In this document: piece by piece, positions 1-8,405 of the stretch | How positions within the stretch are numbered: position 1 is the stretch's first letter | Layout: each line of letters opens with the position of its first letter | DNA from: JAAYJR01 sp964495655 | GTDB lineage: Bacteria > Bacteroidota > Bacteroidia > Bacteroidales > Prolixibacteraceae | Assembly: GCA_964495655.1 (NCBI GenBank) | Contig: CAZBWK010000017.1 | Span: 1-46,301 of the forward strand | DNA length: 46,301 nucleotides | Direction of reading: 5' to 3' | The notes under the pieces: generated by a model | What the model saw: only the letters and a program-made list of their open reading frames with translations | Database searches by the model: none | What the model was told of the DNA's origin: nothing | Position numbers and translations under genes: made by a program

Positions 1-50
1 GGACTCTTCTGAACCAAAATCAGACGTGTTGCCAATTACACCACGGGTCA
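1..50 (-). tRNA. tRNA-Gln (anticodon TTG), 3' part cut by window edge
   Basis: The reverse complement of the first 50 bases begins TGACCCGTGG and continues through a D-arm. It then forms a clear anticodon arm, with stem TCTGA/TCAGA around the loop TTTTGGT, giving anticodon TTG (glutamine). The variable loop starts just before the window edge, so the T-arm and 3' acceptor strand lie outside. A good Bacteroidota promoter lies just upstream at 82-113. Confidence 0.9.
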
Positions 51-81
51 ATCATCTAATGACTTTTTGTTAAAGACGGTG

Positions 82-113
82 CAAAAATATAAATTTTTTT
101 CTTTCCTGAGCAA
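82..113 (-). promoter_or_regulatory. Bacteroidota-type promoter for tRNA-Gln
   Basis: On the minus strand a -7 box TATTTTTG (82-89) is preceded at 21 bases by TTG (111-113). This fits the phylum consensus TTG-N19-21-TAnnTTTG. The predicted start of transcription is about 25-30 bases before the tRNA 5' end. It is the best-matching promoter in the window. Confidence 0.65.
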
Positions 114-164
114 TTATCCGTCTATTTTGAATATGCCTCTGTAATTCTGTTAATCCCTTCCGGT

Positions 165-198
165 TTTGTTCTATCCTGAATCAAATATTTTATATTTG
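165..198 (+). promoter_or_regulatory. Probable promoter for the DUF2723 gene
   Basis: A -7 box TATATTTG (191-198) lies 23 bases before the ATG at 222. A TTTG (165-168) sits 22 bases further upstream, one base longer than the usual spacer. It diverges from the tRNA-Gln promoter in the same 171-bp intergenic space. Confidence 0.55.
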
Positions 199-221
199 CC
201 ATTAATAATGGGTTTAAACGA

Positions 222-3200
222 ATGAACAATTTCAGGGTGATCAATAATATTATTGGCTGGTCAGTCTTTTTGATCGCACTGGTTACCTATTATATTACCC
301 TCGAACCCACTGCCAGCTGGTGGGACTGCGGCGAATTCATTATTAGCGCTTATAAACTTGAGATCGGACACCCGCCCGGCGCACCTTTGCATATGATCCT
401 CGGAAGGTTCTTTTCTCTTTTTGCCGGCGATGTATCACGTGTGGCTTTTATGGTTAACCTTTTGTCGGCTGTAGCAAGTGCCGCGACTATAATGCTTCTT
501 TACCTGAGTATTGTTCTTCTTGCTGCAAAATTGTTTTCGCATGAAGCGTTGACTGTCAGTGAGAAAATAATAATTACAGGCAGCGGAATGACGGGTTCGC
601 TGGCATTTGCTTTTACTGATTCCTTCTGGTTTTCTGCGGTTGAAGGCGAAGTGTATGCTCTGTCATCCTTTTTTACTGCTGCTGTTTTTTGGGCTATCCT
701 GAAATGGGAAAATGAGTCGGACGAAAAATATGGAAACCGGTGGTTAATACTTATTGCGTATCTCCTGGGTCTGTCGACAGGAGTGCATCTGCTTAACCTG
801 CTTGCTATTCCGGCTATCGGACTGGTATACTATTTCAGGAAATACGATTTCACACCCAAAGGACTGATCACCTGTTTTTTGATTTCCGGCCTGATCCTCG
901 GTTCAATTCAGTATGTTATCATTCCGGGCATTCCCGGATTAGCTTTTTTATTTGATAAATTGTTTGTTAATGCCTTCGGATTACCTTTCAACTCTGGTAT
1001 CCTTTTTTTTGTGGTATTGATTGTTTTTCTGTTGTACCTCGGACTGCGCTATACCAGACAAAATAAACTGCCGCTTTGGAATACTGTTTTGACATCAGTA
1101 ATGATGATCCTTATCGGATACTCCTCTTTTGCCCTGATACTGATAAGAGCGGATGCAGATCCTCCAATGAATCAGAACCACCCTGATAATGCTTTTGCCC
1201 TGAAGCGTTATCTTAACCGTGAACAGTATGGTAACCGCCCTTTGTTTTACGGACAATATTATAATGCGCCTGCTGTTGCTGCTGTCGGTGAAAGAAAATT
1301 GTACAGTAAAGCAGACGGTAAATATATTGTTACGGGCACTACAGCTAAAAGAACTCTGTATGAACCTAAACTGCAGACTCTGTTTCCACGTATGTACAGC
1401 GATCAATCCCGGCATATTGAGGCCTATAAGGAGTGGGGCAGAATTAAGGGTAAGCCTGTGAGGATCAGGGATGAAGAGGGATTAAAAACTGTTACTAAAC
1501 CTACATTCACTGAAAATCTGAGGTTTTTCTTTACTTATCAGCTTGGACATATGTACTTCAGATATTTTATGTGGAATTTTGCAGGACGGCAGAATGACAG
1601 CCAGGGACATGGCAGCTTCCTTCACGGTAACTGGGTGAGCGGAATAGATTTGCTGGATGATTATATGGTAGGACCGCGCGACAATATGCCGGAATGGATG
1701 AAGAAGGACCCTTCACGAAATGTCTATTATTTCTTACCATTGCTTTTGGGCTTAACAGGACTGTTATATCAGTATAAACAGGGAAAGGCAGGAAGAGAGG
1801 GATTTGCAGTTATCATGACACTCTTTGTTTTTACTGGTATTGCAATTATCATTTATCTCAATCAGACTCCGGTACAGCCGAGGGAGAGAGATTATGCATA
1901 CACAGGCTCCTTTTATGCTTTTGCAATATGGATCGGACTGGGGATCCCTGCAATCTATTCATCAATGAGAAAAGTTATAAAAGGCGCACCGGGAGCTATT
2001 TTTGTTACAGCAACCTCACTGGTCCTGGTTCCGGGATTGCTCTTTTTTCAGAACTTTGACGACCATGACCGTTCCGGCCGCTATATGACCCGCGATTATG
2101 CAACTAATTATCTTAAATCGTGTGCCCCTGATGCCATACTTTTTACGTATGGCGATAATGATACTTTCCCCCTCTGGTATGTGCAGGAGGTCGAAGGCGT
2201 AAGGCCCGATGTGAAAATTATCAATATCAGCTACCTGGCAATGGACTGGTATATAAATCAGCATAGAAGAACTTCTTATGAGGCTAAGCCTGTACCGTTC
2301 TCTTTTACAAAGGATCAGTATTATACCGGTACCAGGGATATTGTTGTTTTTCAGGAGAGGATGGAAGATTCTATTGAGCTGAGTGATGCAATGTTTTTCC
2401 TGGGAAGTGATGATGCGAGGAGTAAGTTAAAAATGTCGAACGGACAGCTTATTGACTTTCTGCCAACAAGAGATTTTCATATTACTGTGGATAAACAGAA
2501 AGTGATTGAATCGGGTACCGTACAATTAAAAGATTCGTCATTAATCGCTGATCGCGTGGAGTTTAACATTAATAAAAAATATTTGGCAAAAAGTGAATGG
2601 GCAATCCTGAATATTATTGCAGCAAATGACTGGGAACGTCCGGTTTATATAAATCACAGCCTTTTGCATACGGGAAATATATTTTTTACCGACTGGCTGC
2701 AGTTTGAAGGACTGGCATACAGGTTCGTGCCAATAAAGACTGAAAGGAAAGGATTATATACAGGACATATCAATACAGATGTTTTATACGATCGGGTTAT
2801 CAATAAATATGTATGGGGCAGTGTTAATGATCCTGATATTTTTCTTGATGAATACAACAAAAGGGAATTGAAAATAATTCAGGCACGTTCCATTTTTTCC
2901 AGATTGGCAGAGGCGCTGATAGATGAAGGGAAAAATGATAAGGCTGTTAAGGTGGTTGACAGGATGTTTGAGCTCTTCCCTGACGAAATTATTCCCCTTA
3001 GTTACGATTCATTTAATGCGGCTGAACAATATTTGCGTGCCGGTGAGGTTGAAAAGGGCAGTGAGAAGCTTCATCAAATGGCAATCAACAGCCTGGCTTT
3101 ACTCAATTATTATATTACCCTGCCGGAATATTTTGCTGTCCTGGTACACGAAGAGCAGGATAGGGAGATGGGACAACTTCAAAACCTTATGGTGCTTACA

Positions 3201-3290
3201 AGACGTTACAGACTTGATGACCTTAATAAGGAAATTGACAGCCGGCTGCAACAACTTATCAACAGGTTGTCAGATGAATCAGGATCCTGA
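222..3290 (+). CDS. DUF2723 (GT117, TMEM260-like) membrane glycosyltransferase
   Basis: A 1022-residue polytopic membrane protein of the DUF2723 family. The diagnostic N-terminus is present: after the first membrane segment comes WWDCGEF (about residues 33-39), with the acidic pair D35/E38 expected in a PMT-like extracytoplasmic loop, followed by GHPPGAPL. Many hydrophobic segments fill residues 10-320 and 500-620. The last 400 residues are soluble and include the family motif FTYGDNDTFPLWY and a helical TPR-like tail. The human relative TMEM260 is a protein O-mannosyltransferase (CAZy GT117). Transfer of a sugar from a lipid carrier to an exported acceptor is therefore the family-based guess; the bacterial substrate is not shown here. 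The gene stands alone behind its own promoter. Its 3' end overlaps the convergent gene at 3279-3815 by 12 bases. Confidence 0.85.
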   Translation: MNNFRVINNIIGWSVFLIALVTYYITLEPTASWWDCGEFIISAYKLEIGHPPGAPLHMILGRFFSLFAGDVSRVAFMVNLLSAVASAATIMLLYLSIVLLAAKLFSHEALTVSEKIIITGSGMTGSLAFAFTDSFWFSAVEGEVYALSSFFTAAVFWAILKWENESDEKYGNRWLILIAYLLGLSTGVHLLNLLAIPAIGLVYYFRKYDFTPKGLITCFLISGLILGSIQYVIIPGIPGLAFLFDKLFVNAFGLPFNSGILFFVVLIVFLLYLGLRYTRQNKLPLWNTVLTSVMMILIGYSSFALILIRADADPPMNQNHPDNAFALKRYLNREQYGNRPLFYGQYYNAPAVAAVGERKLYSKADGKYIVTGTTAKRTLYEPKLQTLFPRMYSDQSRHIEAYKEWGRIKGKPVRIRDEEGLKTVTKPTFTENLRFFFTYQLGHMYFRYFMWNFAGRQNDSQGHGSFLHGNWVSGIDLLDDYMVGPRDNMPEWMKKDPSRNVYYFLPLLLGLTGLLYQYKQGKAGREGFAVIMTLFVFTGIAIIIYLNQTPVQPRERDYAYTGSFYAFAIWIGLGIPAIYSSMRKVIKGAPGAIFVTATSLVLVPGLLFFQNFDDHDRSGRYMTRDYATNYLKSCAPDAILFTYGDNDTFPLWYVQEVEGVRPDVKIINISYLAMDWYINQHRRTSYEAKPVPFSFTKDQYYTGTRDIVVFQERMEDSIELSDAMFFLGSDDARSKLKMSNGQLIDFLPTRDFHITVDKQKVIESGTVQLKDSSLIADRVEFNINKKYLAKSEWAILNIIAANDWERPVYINHSLLHTGNIFFTDWLQFEGLAYRFVPIKTERKGLYTGHINTDVLYDRVINKYVWGSVNDPDIFLDEYNKRELKIIQARSIFSRLAEALIDEGKNDKAVKVVDRMFELFPDEIIPLSYDSFNAAEQYLRAGEVEKGSEKLHQMAINSLALLNYYITLPEYFAVLVHEEQDREMGQLQNLMVLTRRYRLDDLNKEIDSRLQQLINRLSDESGS

Positions 3291-3815
3291 ACTGTATATC
3301 TGCTTTTTTAAAATTTTAGCTAAATTTCTTCCTCTTGCTTTTATTCCTGCTTTTGGATTATTCTCCAGCTCAAATTCAATAAGCGAAAGGAGTTCCGGTT
3401 TAAGATCAGCCTCTTTTTCAGAAATATTGAAAAGTATCTGAAGGGCGTGTACTTTTACCCCTACAGGCTCAGTGGCAGAGGTGAAACATTTAAAGCAATA
3501 GTTAGTCAGAAAAGCAAAATGGTTTTTTTGTATTTCATTAAGGCTTATCAATTTCAGAAATTGTCTTTTTTTTCCGGTATTTGTCTCACGTTTTAACTGA
3601 TTTATCATTTTTCCCAGGAAGGGAGTTATCAGTTCCGGCTTTTTGTCATTTACTTTGTCTGCTACCCAGGCGGCACGCCAGCTTTTTTTGTTATCACTGT
3701 GCAGGGCAATGTTCATCAGCAGGGTGATTTCCTCCGGCTTATCAATGAGCTGACGAATTAACAAAGGAAGATTCTCCCATGATTCAAGCAGTGCAGTAAG
3801 CTCTTTTCCGTTCAT
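3279..3815 (-). CDS. Conserved alpha-helical (HEAT/ARM-like) protein, unknown function
   Basis: A 178-residue protein predicted to be almost entirely helical. It has repeating helix pairs of leucine/isoleucine-rich 35-40 residue units (for example around residues 20-60, 60-95 and 100-160), the look of a short HEAT or ARM repeat solenoid. I see no signal peptide, cysteine pattern or catalytic motif. Such proteins in Bacteroidota are sometimes labelled adenylosuccinate lyase in databases, but the lyase signature is absent. The gene starts 14 bases after the membrane-protein gene upstream, so the two are probably co-transcribed. It overlaps the convergent DUF2723 gene at its stop. A scaffold or protein-binding role is only an inference from the fold. 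Confidence 0.65.
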   Translation of the reverse strand: MNGKELTALLESWENLPLLIRQLIDKPEEITLLMNIALHSDNKKSWRAAWVADKVNDKKPELITPFLGKMINQLKRETNTGKKRQFLKLISLNEIQKNHFAFLTNYCFKCFTSATEPVGVKVHALQILFNISEKEADLKPELLSLIEFELENNPKAGIKARGRNLAKILKKQIYSSGS

Positions 3816-3829
3816 CAGTATTTGCAGGT

Positions 3830-4336
3830 TTATTCAAAAAACAGTTTCGGAAAGATATTCATTATTCCGGTAAGAACTGCAGCCCAGCCGGTAATTGAGA
3901 TTATCATATACATAACAATATGTCTGCGCCCGGAGTAATACCTGCCGGCAAGAAATGCTCCTAACGGAATTGTTAAAAAGAGCGGAGTGCATACAATTAC
4001 TCCCCAGAATCCGTAGGTTCTTTTAAAGCGTACCAGAAAACGGTTTTTCCAGGAAAATACCTTAACCTTTTTATGTTTTTTTTCTCTTTCGCATAAGCTT
4101 CTGAAACTCTTTTTATAAAACCGGGAGATTATCCTGCAGATGAATTCCTGTATGTGCCCGAATCCTTTAATTACTGGTTTGCTCAGGTAATAAAAAAATA
4201 AAAATCCGCCAATGCCGCCTGTCAAGACAGCAAAGATGGCCTGCTCATAATTGAGGCCTATTAACATGGCATAAGGAAGTGTGATAATATACTTCACGGA
4301 AGCCAGTAAAATTACATGAAAGATTTTTATTGCCAT
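3830..4336 (-). CDS. Small polytopic membrane protein, unknown function
   Basis: 168 residues with about four hydrophobic segments (near 5-25, 33-52, 110-132 and 140-163). A strongly basic cytoplasmic-looking loop (about 70-105, many Lys/Arg) lies between the second and third. The motif TPLFLTIPLGAFLAG in the third segment, with paired prolines and small residues, resembles re-entrant segments of small export families such as PF06695, but the match is weak. The gene lies 45 bases downstream of the 2-hydroxyacid dehydrogenase gene and 14 bases upstream of the helical-repeat gene. The three may form one minus-strand transcript. No function is assigned. Confidence 0.6.
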   Translation of the reverse strand: MAIKIFHVILLASVKYIITLPYAMLIGLNYEQAIFAVLTGGIGGFLFFYYLSKPVIKGFGHIQEFICRIISRFYKKSFRSLCEREKKHKKVKVFSWKNRFLVRFKRTYGFWGVIVCTPLFLTIPLGAFLAGRYYSGRRHIVMYMIISITGWAAVLTGIMNIFPKLFFE

Positions 4337-4381
4337 CAGATTATTATCATCACAACAAACGAAATAACACCATAAAATGTT

Positions 4382-5335
4382 TTAAGTGAGGACAACATTT
4401 TTTGGATTGCCTTCAATAAATGATCTCAGGTTGTCGCAGGCAATTTGCATCAGCCTTCTTCGCGCTTCGGTTGTAGTCCATGCAATATGAGGGGTTATGT
4501 AACAATTCTTTGCACTGATCAGGGGATTGTCAGGTGCGGGTGGTTCCTGAGATAACACGTCAAGCCCTGCTCCTGCTATCCTCCCGCTGTTCAAGGCTTT
4601 GGCAAGGGCATATTCATCAATTAATGCGCCCCGGCCGGTATTTATTAAAAATACATCTGGTTTCATTTTACTTATGGCTTCTTCATTGATGAATTTTTCA
4701 TTATCTTCATTCAGTGGACAATTAAGACTGATAAAATCACTTGATCTCAGCAAAGTGTCTAAATCTGTCTGAATAATCTCAGGAGATGATTCTTTAATGC
4801 TCCTGTTATAAAAGATCACTTTCATTCCGAAAGCCAGCCCTGCTTTTGCCACAGTACGGCCAATCCTGCCAAACCCTATTATTCCGAGTGTTTTACCGGC
4901 AAGCTCGGTCTGGGGTGTCAGATGATAGCTGAAATCTTTGCTGTCTGACCATTCTCCCGATCTTACCGAGTTTGCATGAACTGATATATTATTGACAAAA
5001 TTGAAGATATGAGAAAAAACCATTTGAGCTACCGAATCAGTGCTGTAAGCAGGAATATTAGAGACAACAATACCTGACTCACGGGCTGCATTTATGTCCA
5101 CTACATTATAACCTGTAGCCAGCACTCCTATGAATTGGAGTTCCGGCAGCCGGGAGATTATCTCTTTACTGAAGACAACCTTATTGGTAAATACTGCCTG
5201 TGCACCTTTCGACCGTTCTACAGTCTTTTCAGGCGGGGTCCGGTCGTAAACAGTAAAATTGCCGAGTTTCTGTATGCATTTCCATTCAAGGTCGCCGGGA
5301 TTAAGGGTGTACCCGTCTAATATTACTATTTTCAT
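4382..5335 (-). CDS. D-isomer specific 2-hydroxyacid dehydrogenase (glycerate dehydrogenase-like)
   Basis: 317 residues, the usual length for the family. It reduces a 2-keto acid to the D-2-hydroxy acid with NAD(P)H in the cytoplasm. The nucleotide-binding Rossmann motif GIIGFGRIGRTVAK lies near residues 150-165. The catalytic Arg lies in NTGRGALID, the Glu in LDVLSQEPP, and the His in TPHIAW near the C-terminus. The sequence is closest in style to HprA-type hydroxypyruvate/glycerate dehydrogenases, but substrate choice cannot be read from these motifs, so no symbol is given. The start ATG at 5335 gives a normal N-terminus (MKIVILDGYTL). A long 5' region follows (5336-5807). Confidence 0.85.
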   Translation of the reverse strand: MKIVILDGYTLNPGDLEWKCIQKLGNFTVYDRTPPEKTVERSKGAQAVFTNKVVFSKEIISRLPELQFIGVLATGYNVVDINAARESGIVVSNIPAYSTDSVAQMVFSHIFNFVNNISVHANSVRSGEWSDSKDFSYHLTPQTELAGKTLGIIGFGRIGRTVAKAGLAFGMKVIFYNRSIKESSPEIIQTDLDTLLRSSDFISLNCPLNEDNEKFINEEAISKMKPDVFLINTGRGALIDEYALAKALNSGRIAGAGLDVLSQEPPAPDNPLISAKNCYITPHIAWTTTEARRRLMQIACDNLRSFIEGNPKNVVLT

Positions 5336-5807
5336 CTGTTTAAAATTTTATAATTATTTGTAAATAAATTAATTAAAAATTTAAGAACATATGGAACCGT
5401 TCGTTCCTCACTCTCACATAAATTTTAATCATTCTTTTTTGTGAATTTTAAATGATGAAAATTCATGTTCGTTTCATCTGAATATAACTTAAGGTTACTT
5501 TGCGAAAATAGTAAAATATGATATCAATGAATTGATCACAGATATTTATAAGCAGGAGAAAGGTGAAATAGTTAGTAATAGTTGTTAATAAGATCAATTC
5601 TGAATGATCTGTTTTTTGTTCGTCCCGTTTGTTAAACTTATTTGAGGAATCTCATTTTGATTATTAAAATAAATTGCGATATTTAACTTGTTATAATAAT
5701 ATTATGATCTATTCTCTGTTTTTTTATTTTTCAAGGGGCATGAAGTACCTGGCCCGGTGTCAATTAATAATATTACCGAATATTAAATTTCAGAAAAAAT
5801 CATTATT
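5336..5807. other. 472-bp intergenic region between divergent genes
   Basis: This AT-rich region separates the minus-strand dehydrogenase from the plus-strand M48 peptidase. It holds a small inverted repeat GGAAC-N5-GTTCC (5393-5407), one copy of a 30-bp motif shared with the metF upstream region (5464-5493), and a short inverted repeat ATCAAT-GA-ATTGAT. Near its right end is a possible short upstream ORF (5740-5811). No tRNA, clear -7 box or terminator was recognised. The length is unusual for this compact window and suggests regulation or an untranslated leader. Confidence 0.6.
5464..5493. repeat. Copy A of a dispersed ~30-bp motif
   Basis: It begins CATGTTCGTTT and continues with a GAATATAACTTAA-like stretch. 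About 24 of 29 positions match the second copy at 21864-21893. It lies 129 bases upstream of the dehydrogenase start (5335); copy B lies 125 bases upstream of metF, in the same orientation relative to the gene. It may be a regulator-binding site or a remnant repeat. Confidence 0.45.
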
Positions 5808-5811
5808 ATGA
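5740..5811 (+). CDS. Possible 23-codon upstream ORF coupled to the M48 peptidase gene
   Basis: An ATG at 5740 opens a 23-residue frame (MKYLARCQLIIILPN...). Its TGA (5809-5811) overlaps the ATG of the peptidase gene (5808-5810) as ATGA. The start is preceded by AAGGGG, a purine-rich run of the kind rarely seen before genes here. The arrangement resembles a translationally coupled leader peptide, but a frame this short can arise by chance. Confidence 0.25.
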   Translation: MKYLARCQLIILPNIKFQKKSLL

Positions 5812-7274
5812 AGCAAGTTATTGATTTTCGTAAACTTTTATTTGTTCTGATCGCTGTGCTTTTCGTTCCGTCGTGCGCAGTAAATCCGGTTACCGGCAAG
5901 AAACAACTAATGTTGATGTCAGAGTCGCAGGAGGTAGCCCTTGGCGCTCAGTATGACCCACAGGTGATAGCTACTTTCGGGGAGTATCAGGATAAAGAAC
6001 TGCTTTCATTTGTTGAGGTTGTGACTGCCGAGATGGGGACTATATCGCACAGGCCGAATCTTAAATACCATATTAAAATATTGGATTCCCCTGTAGTAAA
6101 TGCTTTTGCTGTTCCCGGAGGATATATATATCTGACGCGCGGTATTCTTGCCCAGTTTAATAATGAAGCTGAGCTGATAGGTGTTATCGGTCATGAGATG
6201 GGCCATATCACTGCCCGGCACTCTGCCAGTCAGCAAACGAAGCAGCAGTTAGGTACACTTTTGCTGATAGGGGGAATGATCGCTTCTGAGAAATTCGCCC
6301 ACATGGCTGAATATGCTTTTCAGGGAATGCAACTTCTTTTCCTTAAGTTCAGCAGGGATGATGAACGGCAGGCTGATCAGCTCGGCGCTGAGTACTCATC
6401 CAGGATTGGGTATGATGCCGGTAAGATGGCTGATTTCTTCCAGGTTCTCAACAAAATGCATCTTTCAGAATCAGAAGGAGGGGTGCCTACTTTTCTGTCT
6501 ACCCACCCTGATCCGGGTGACCGTTATAACTCAGTAAAAAGATATGCATCGGAGTGGCAGCAGCAGTTGAATTTCTCAAACTGGAAAGTAAATGCAGATA
6601 ATTATTTAAAGCTTATTGATGGGATTGTATATGGTGAAGATCCGCGCCAGGGGTATGTTGAGGGTAATATTTTTTATCATCCGGACCTGAAATTCAGATT
6701 TTCTTTCCCCTCAGGCTGGGAGCTGCAGAATTCACCTATCCAGGTCAGTATGGCTCCTCACGGAGGTAATGCACTGGCAGTATTTACCCTGGCTAATGCG
6801 AACAGCCTGCAGGAAGCTGCACAACAAACATTGCAGCAGCTGGGGCTTGAGGTGCAGCAGAGTGGAAGTACCACTGTAAACGGACTGCCGGCCATTGCAG
6901 CAATCTCAAGACAGGTGGTTCAGGATCAGTCCACGGGAGCTACCCATTCCAATATTATTTTGTCTTACTTCATTGAATACGACAGCAGGTTTTACGTTTT
7001 TCATGGCGCCTCTTCCGAAGCTGAATTTGCTAGCTACCGAAACAGCCTTGAGGGAATAATGAAATCTTTTGCAAGATTGACCGACAGCTCGAAGATAAAT
7101 GTTAAACCACAGAGGGTATTTGTGAAGGCTGCTTCGCGGAATGCAACCCTGGCAAGTACTTTCAGCAGTTTAGGAGTGCCTCAGAGTATGATGGAAGAGC
7201 TGGCGCTTCTTAACAATATGGAGTTAACGGATCAGGTCAGGGCCGGAAAACTGATTAAGATTGTGGGAAAGTAG
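5808..7274 (+). CDS. M48 family zinc metallopeptidase, lipoprotein, with C-terminal LysM-like region
   Basis: A 488-residue exported protease of the BepA/YfgC type. The N-terminus is a lipoprotein signal ending at Cys23 (VPSC). The family sequence SESQEVALG follows near residue 40. The zinc site is HEMGH (129-133) with the third ligand in DDERQAD (about 184-190). A beta-rich middle domain (about 280-420) follows. The last 55 residues (VFVKAASRNATLAS ... RAGKLIKIVGK) look like a LysM-type or tail module. In the family such enzymes work on misfolded or assembling outer membrane proteins. Location here is predicted to be periplasmic and lipid-anchored. It is probably the first gene of a run with lpxK (33 bases downstream) and the nucleoside phosphorylase. 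Confidence 0.85.
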   Translation: MKQVIDFRKLLFVLIAVLFVPSCAVNPVTGKKQLMLMSESQEVALGAQYDPQVIATFGEYQDKELLSFVEVVTAEMGTISHRPNLKYHIKILDSPVVNAFAVPGGYIYLTRGILAQFNNEAELIGVIGHEMGHITARHSASQQTKQQLGTLLLIGGMIASEKFAHMAEYAFQGMQLLFLKFSRDDERQADQLGAEYSSRIGYDAGKMADFFQVLNKMHLSESEGGVPTFLSTHPDPGDRYNSVKRYASEWQQQLNFSNWKVNADNYLKLIDGIVYGEDPRQGYVEGNIFYHPDLKFRFSFPSGWELQNSPIQVSMAPHGGNALAVFTLANANSLQEAAQQTLQQLGLEVQQSGSTTVNGLPAIAAISRQVVQDQSTGATHSNIILSYFIEYDSRFYVFHGASSEAEFASYRNSLEGIMKSFARLTDSSKINVKPQRVFVKAASRNATLASTFSSLGVPQSMMEELALLNNMELTDQVRAGKLIKIVGK

Positions 7275-7307
7275 CTACTGAATTTAACCCTGTAATGATT
7301 TATTTTA

Positions 7308-8405
7308 ATGCTTAAATTTATTCTTTATCCTCTTGCACTGATCTACGGGCTGGTTGTTTTTTTTCGTAATCGTTTTTACGACCTGGGTATTCTTAAATCT
7401 CAGGATTTTGATATACCTGTTATTTCTGTGGGAAACATTACAGTCGGCGGTACAGGTAAGACTACTCATATCGAATATCTTGCTGCTCTTTTAAGAGAGC
7501 AGTTTGAAGTCGCCGTACTTAGCCGTGGATATAAAAGAAAGAGCAGGGGTTTCAGGTGGGTTGATACTGAAACAACTGTTGACGAAGCAGGTGATGAGCC
7601 TTTGCAGATAAAACGAAAATTTCCGGACATCTTAGTTGCAGTATGTGAAAACAGGGTGACCGGACTGAAGAGACTCTTTTCGGCAGAGAATCCGAAAACT
7701 CCTGATGTGGTATTGCTGGATGATGCTTTTCAGCATCGGCGTATTTTACCCGGGATTAATATTTTGCTGATCGATTATAACAGGCCTGTCTGGAAGGACA
7801 GCCTTCTACCCGCAGGACGTCTGCGGGAAGGATTTGCCCAGGTTCGCCGTGCCGGAATTATTATCCTTTCCAAATGTCCGGAGGATGAGGTAACCCCTCT
7901 GCAACGCAGGATTATAAGTAAAGAGATATATTTAAGACCCTGGCAGCAGCTATATTTTTCTACATACCAGTATGACAAAATAAAAAATCCTTTTTCAGGA
8001 GATGAGTTATCTGAAGATTTTTATAAGTCTGACTCCTATTCTGTTCTGATAGTTACCGGCATTGCAAATCCGGCGCTTATGCATGATTATATAAAGAAAT
8101 TTGCCAGTGATACTGATTATTTGTCATTCCCCGATCACCATAAATTTTCAGATAAAGATATTGAGCTGATAATGAAAAAGTTTGGGGAGCTGAAGCAAGG
8201 AAAGAAAATAATAATCACTACCGCAAAAGATGCCGTTCGACTGAATGATATACCAGAAATACCCGAATTACTTAAAGATGCTCTGTATTATCTGCCGGTA
8301 AGGGTAAAATTTCTGAATGACAGGGATAAATATTTTGACAAAAAGATATTGAATTATGTTGGAGAAAATAAAAGCAACCGCAAGCTTTATAAAAAAAAGG
8401 TTTAA
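7308..8405 (+). CDS. lpxK: Tetraacyldisaccharide 4'-kinase
   Basis: LpxK phosphorylates the 4' position of the lipid A disaccharide precursor at the inner membrane, the sixth step of the Raetz pathway. The protein has 365 residues, a normal length. A hydrophobic N-terminal anchor (about 1-20) is followed by the P-loop SVGNITVGGTGKTT (about 40-54), then LSRGYKRKS and VLLDDAFQHRR (about 140), all typical of the family. The last 50 bases overlap the start of the downstream phosphorylase gene in another frame, implying translational coupling. The flippase, lptC and glycosyltransferases elsewhere in the window fit an organism with an LPS-type envelope. Confidence 0.93.
   Translation: MLKFILYPLALIYGLVVFFRNRFYDLGILKSQDFDIPVISVGNITVGGTGKTTHIEYLAALLREQFEVAVLSRGYKRKSRGFRWVDTETTVDEAGDEPLQIKRKFPDILVAVCENRVTGLKRLFSAENPKTPDVVLLDDAFQHRRILPGINILLIDYNRPVWKDSLLPAGRLREGFAQVRRAGIIILSKCPEDEVTPLQRRIISKEIYLRPWQQLYFSTYQYDKIKNPFSGDELSEDFYKSDSYSVLIVTGIANPALMHDYIKKFASDTDYLSFPDHHKFSDKDIELIMKKFGELKQGKKIIITTAKDAVRLNDIPEIPELLKDALYYLPVRVKFLNDRDKYFDKKILNYVGENKSNRKLYKKKV

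Noticed and set aside
2923..3441. 172-codon plus-strand frame within the DUF2723 3' end
   Set aside because: It is a frame-shifted shadow of the gene, with Trp/Cys-rich atypical composition, and it runs into the convergent gene.
3279..3815. Adenylosuccinate lyase label for the helical-repeat protein
   Set aside because: No lyase signature or active-site residues are present, and it is far too short (178 residues).
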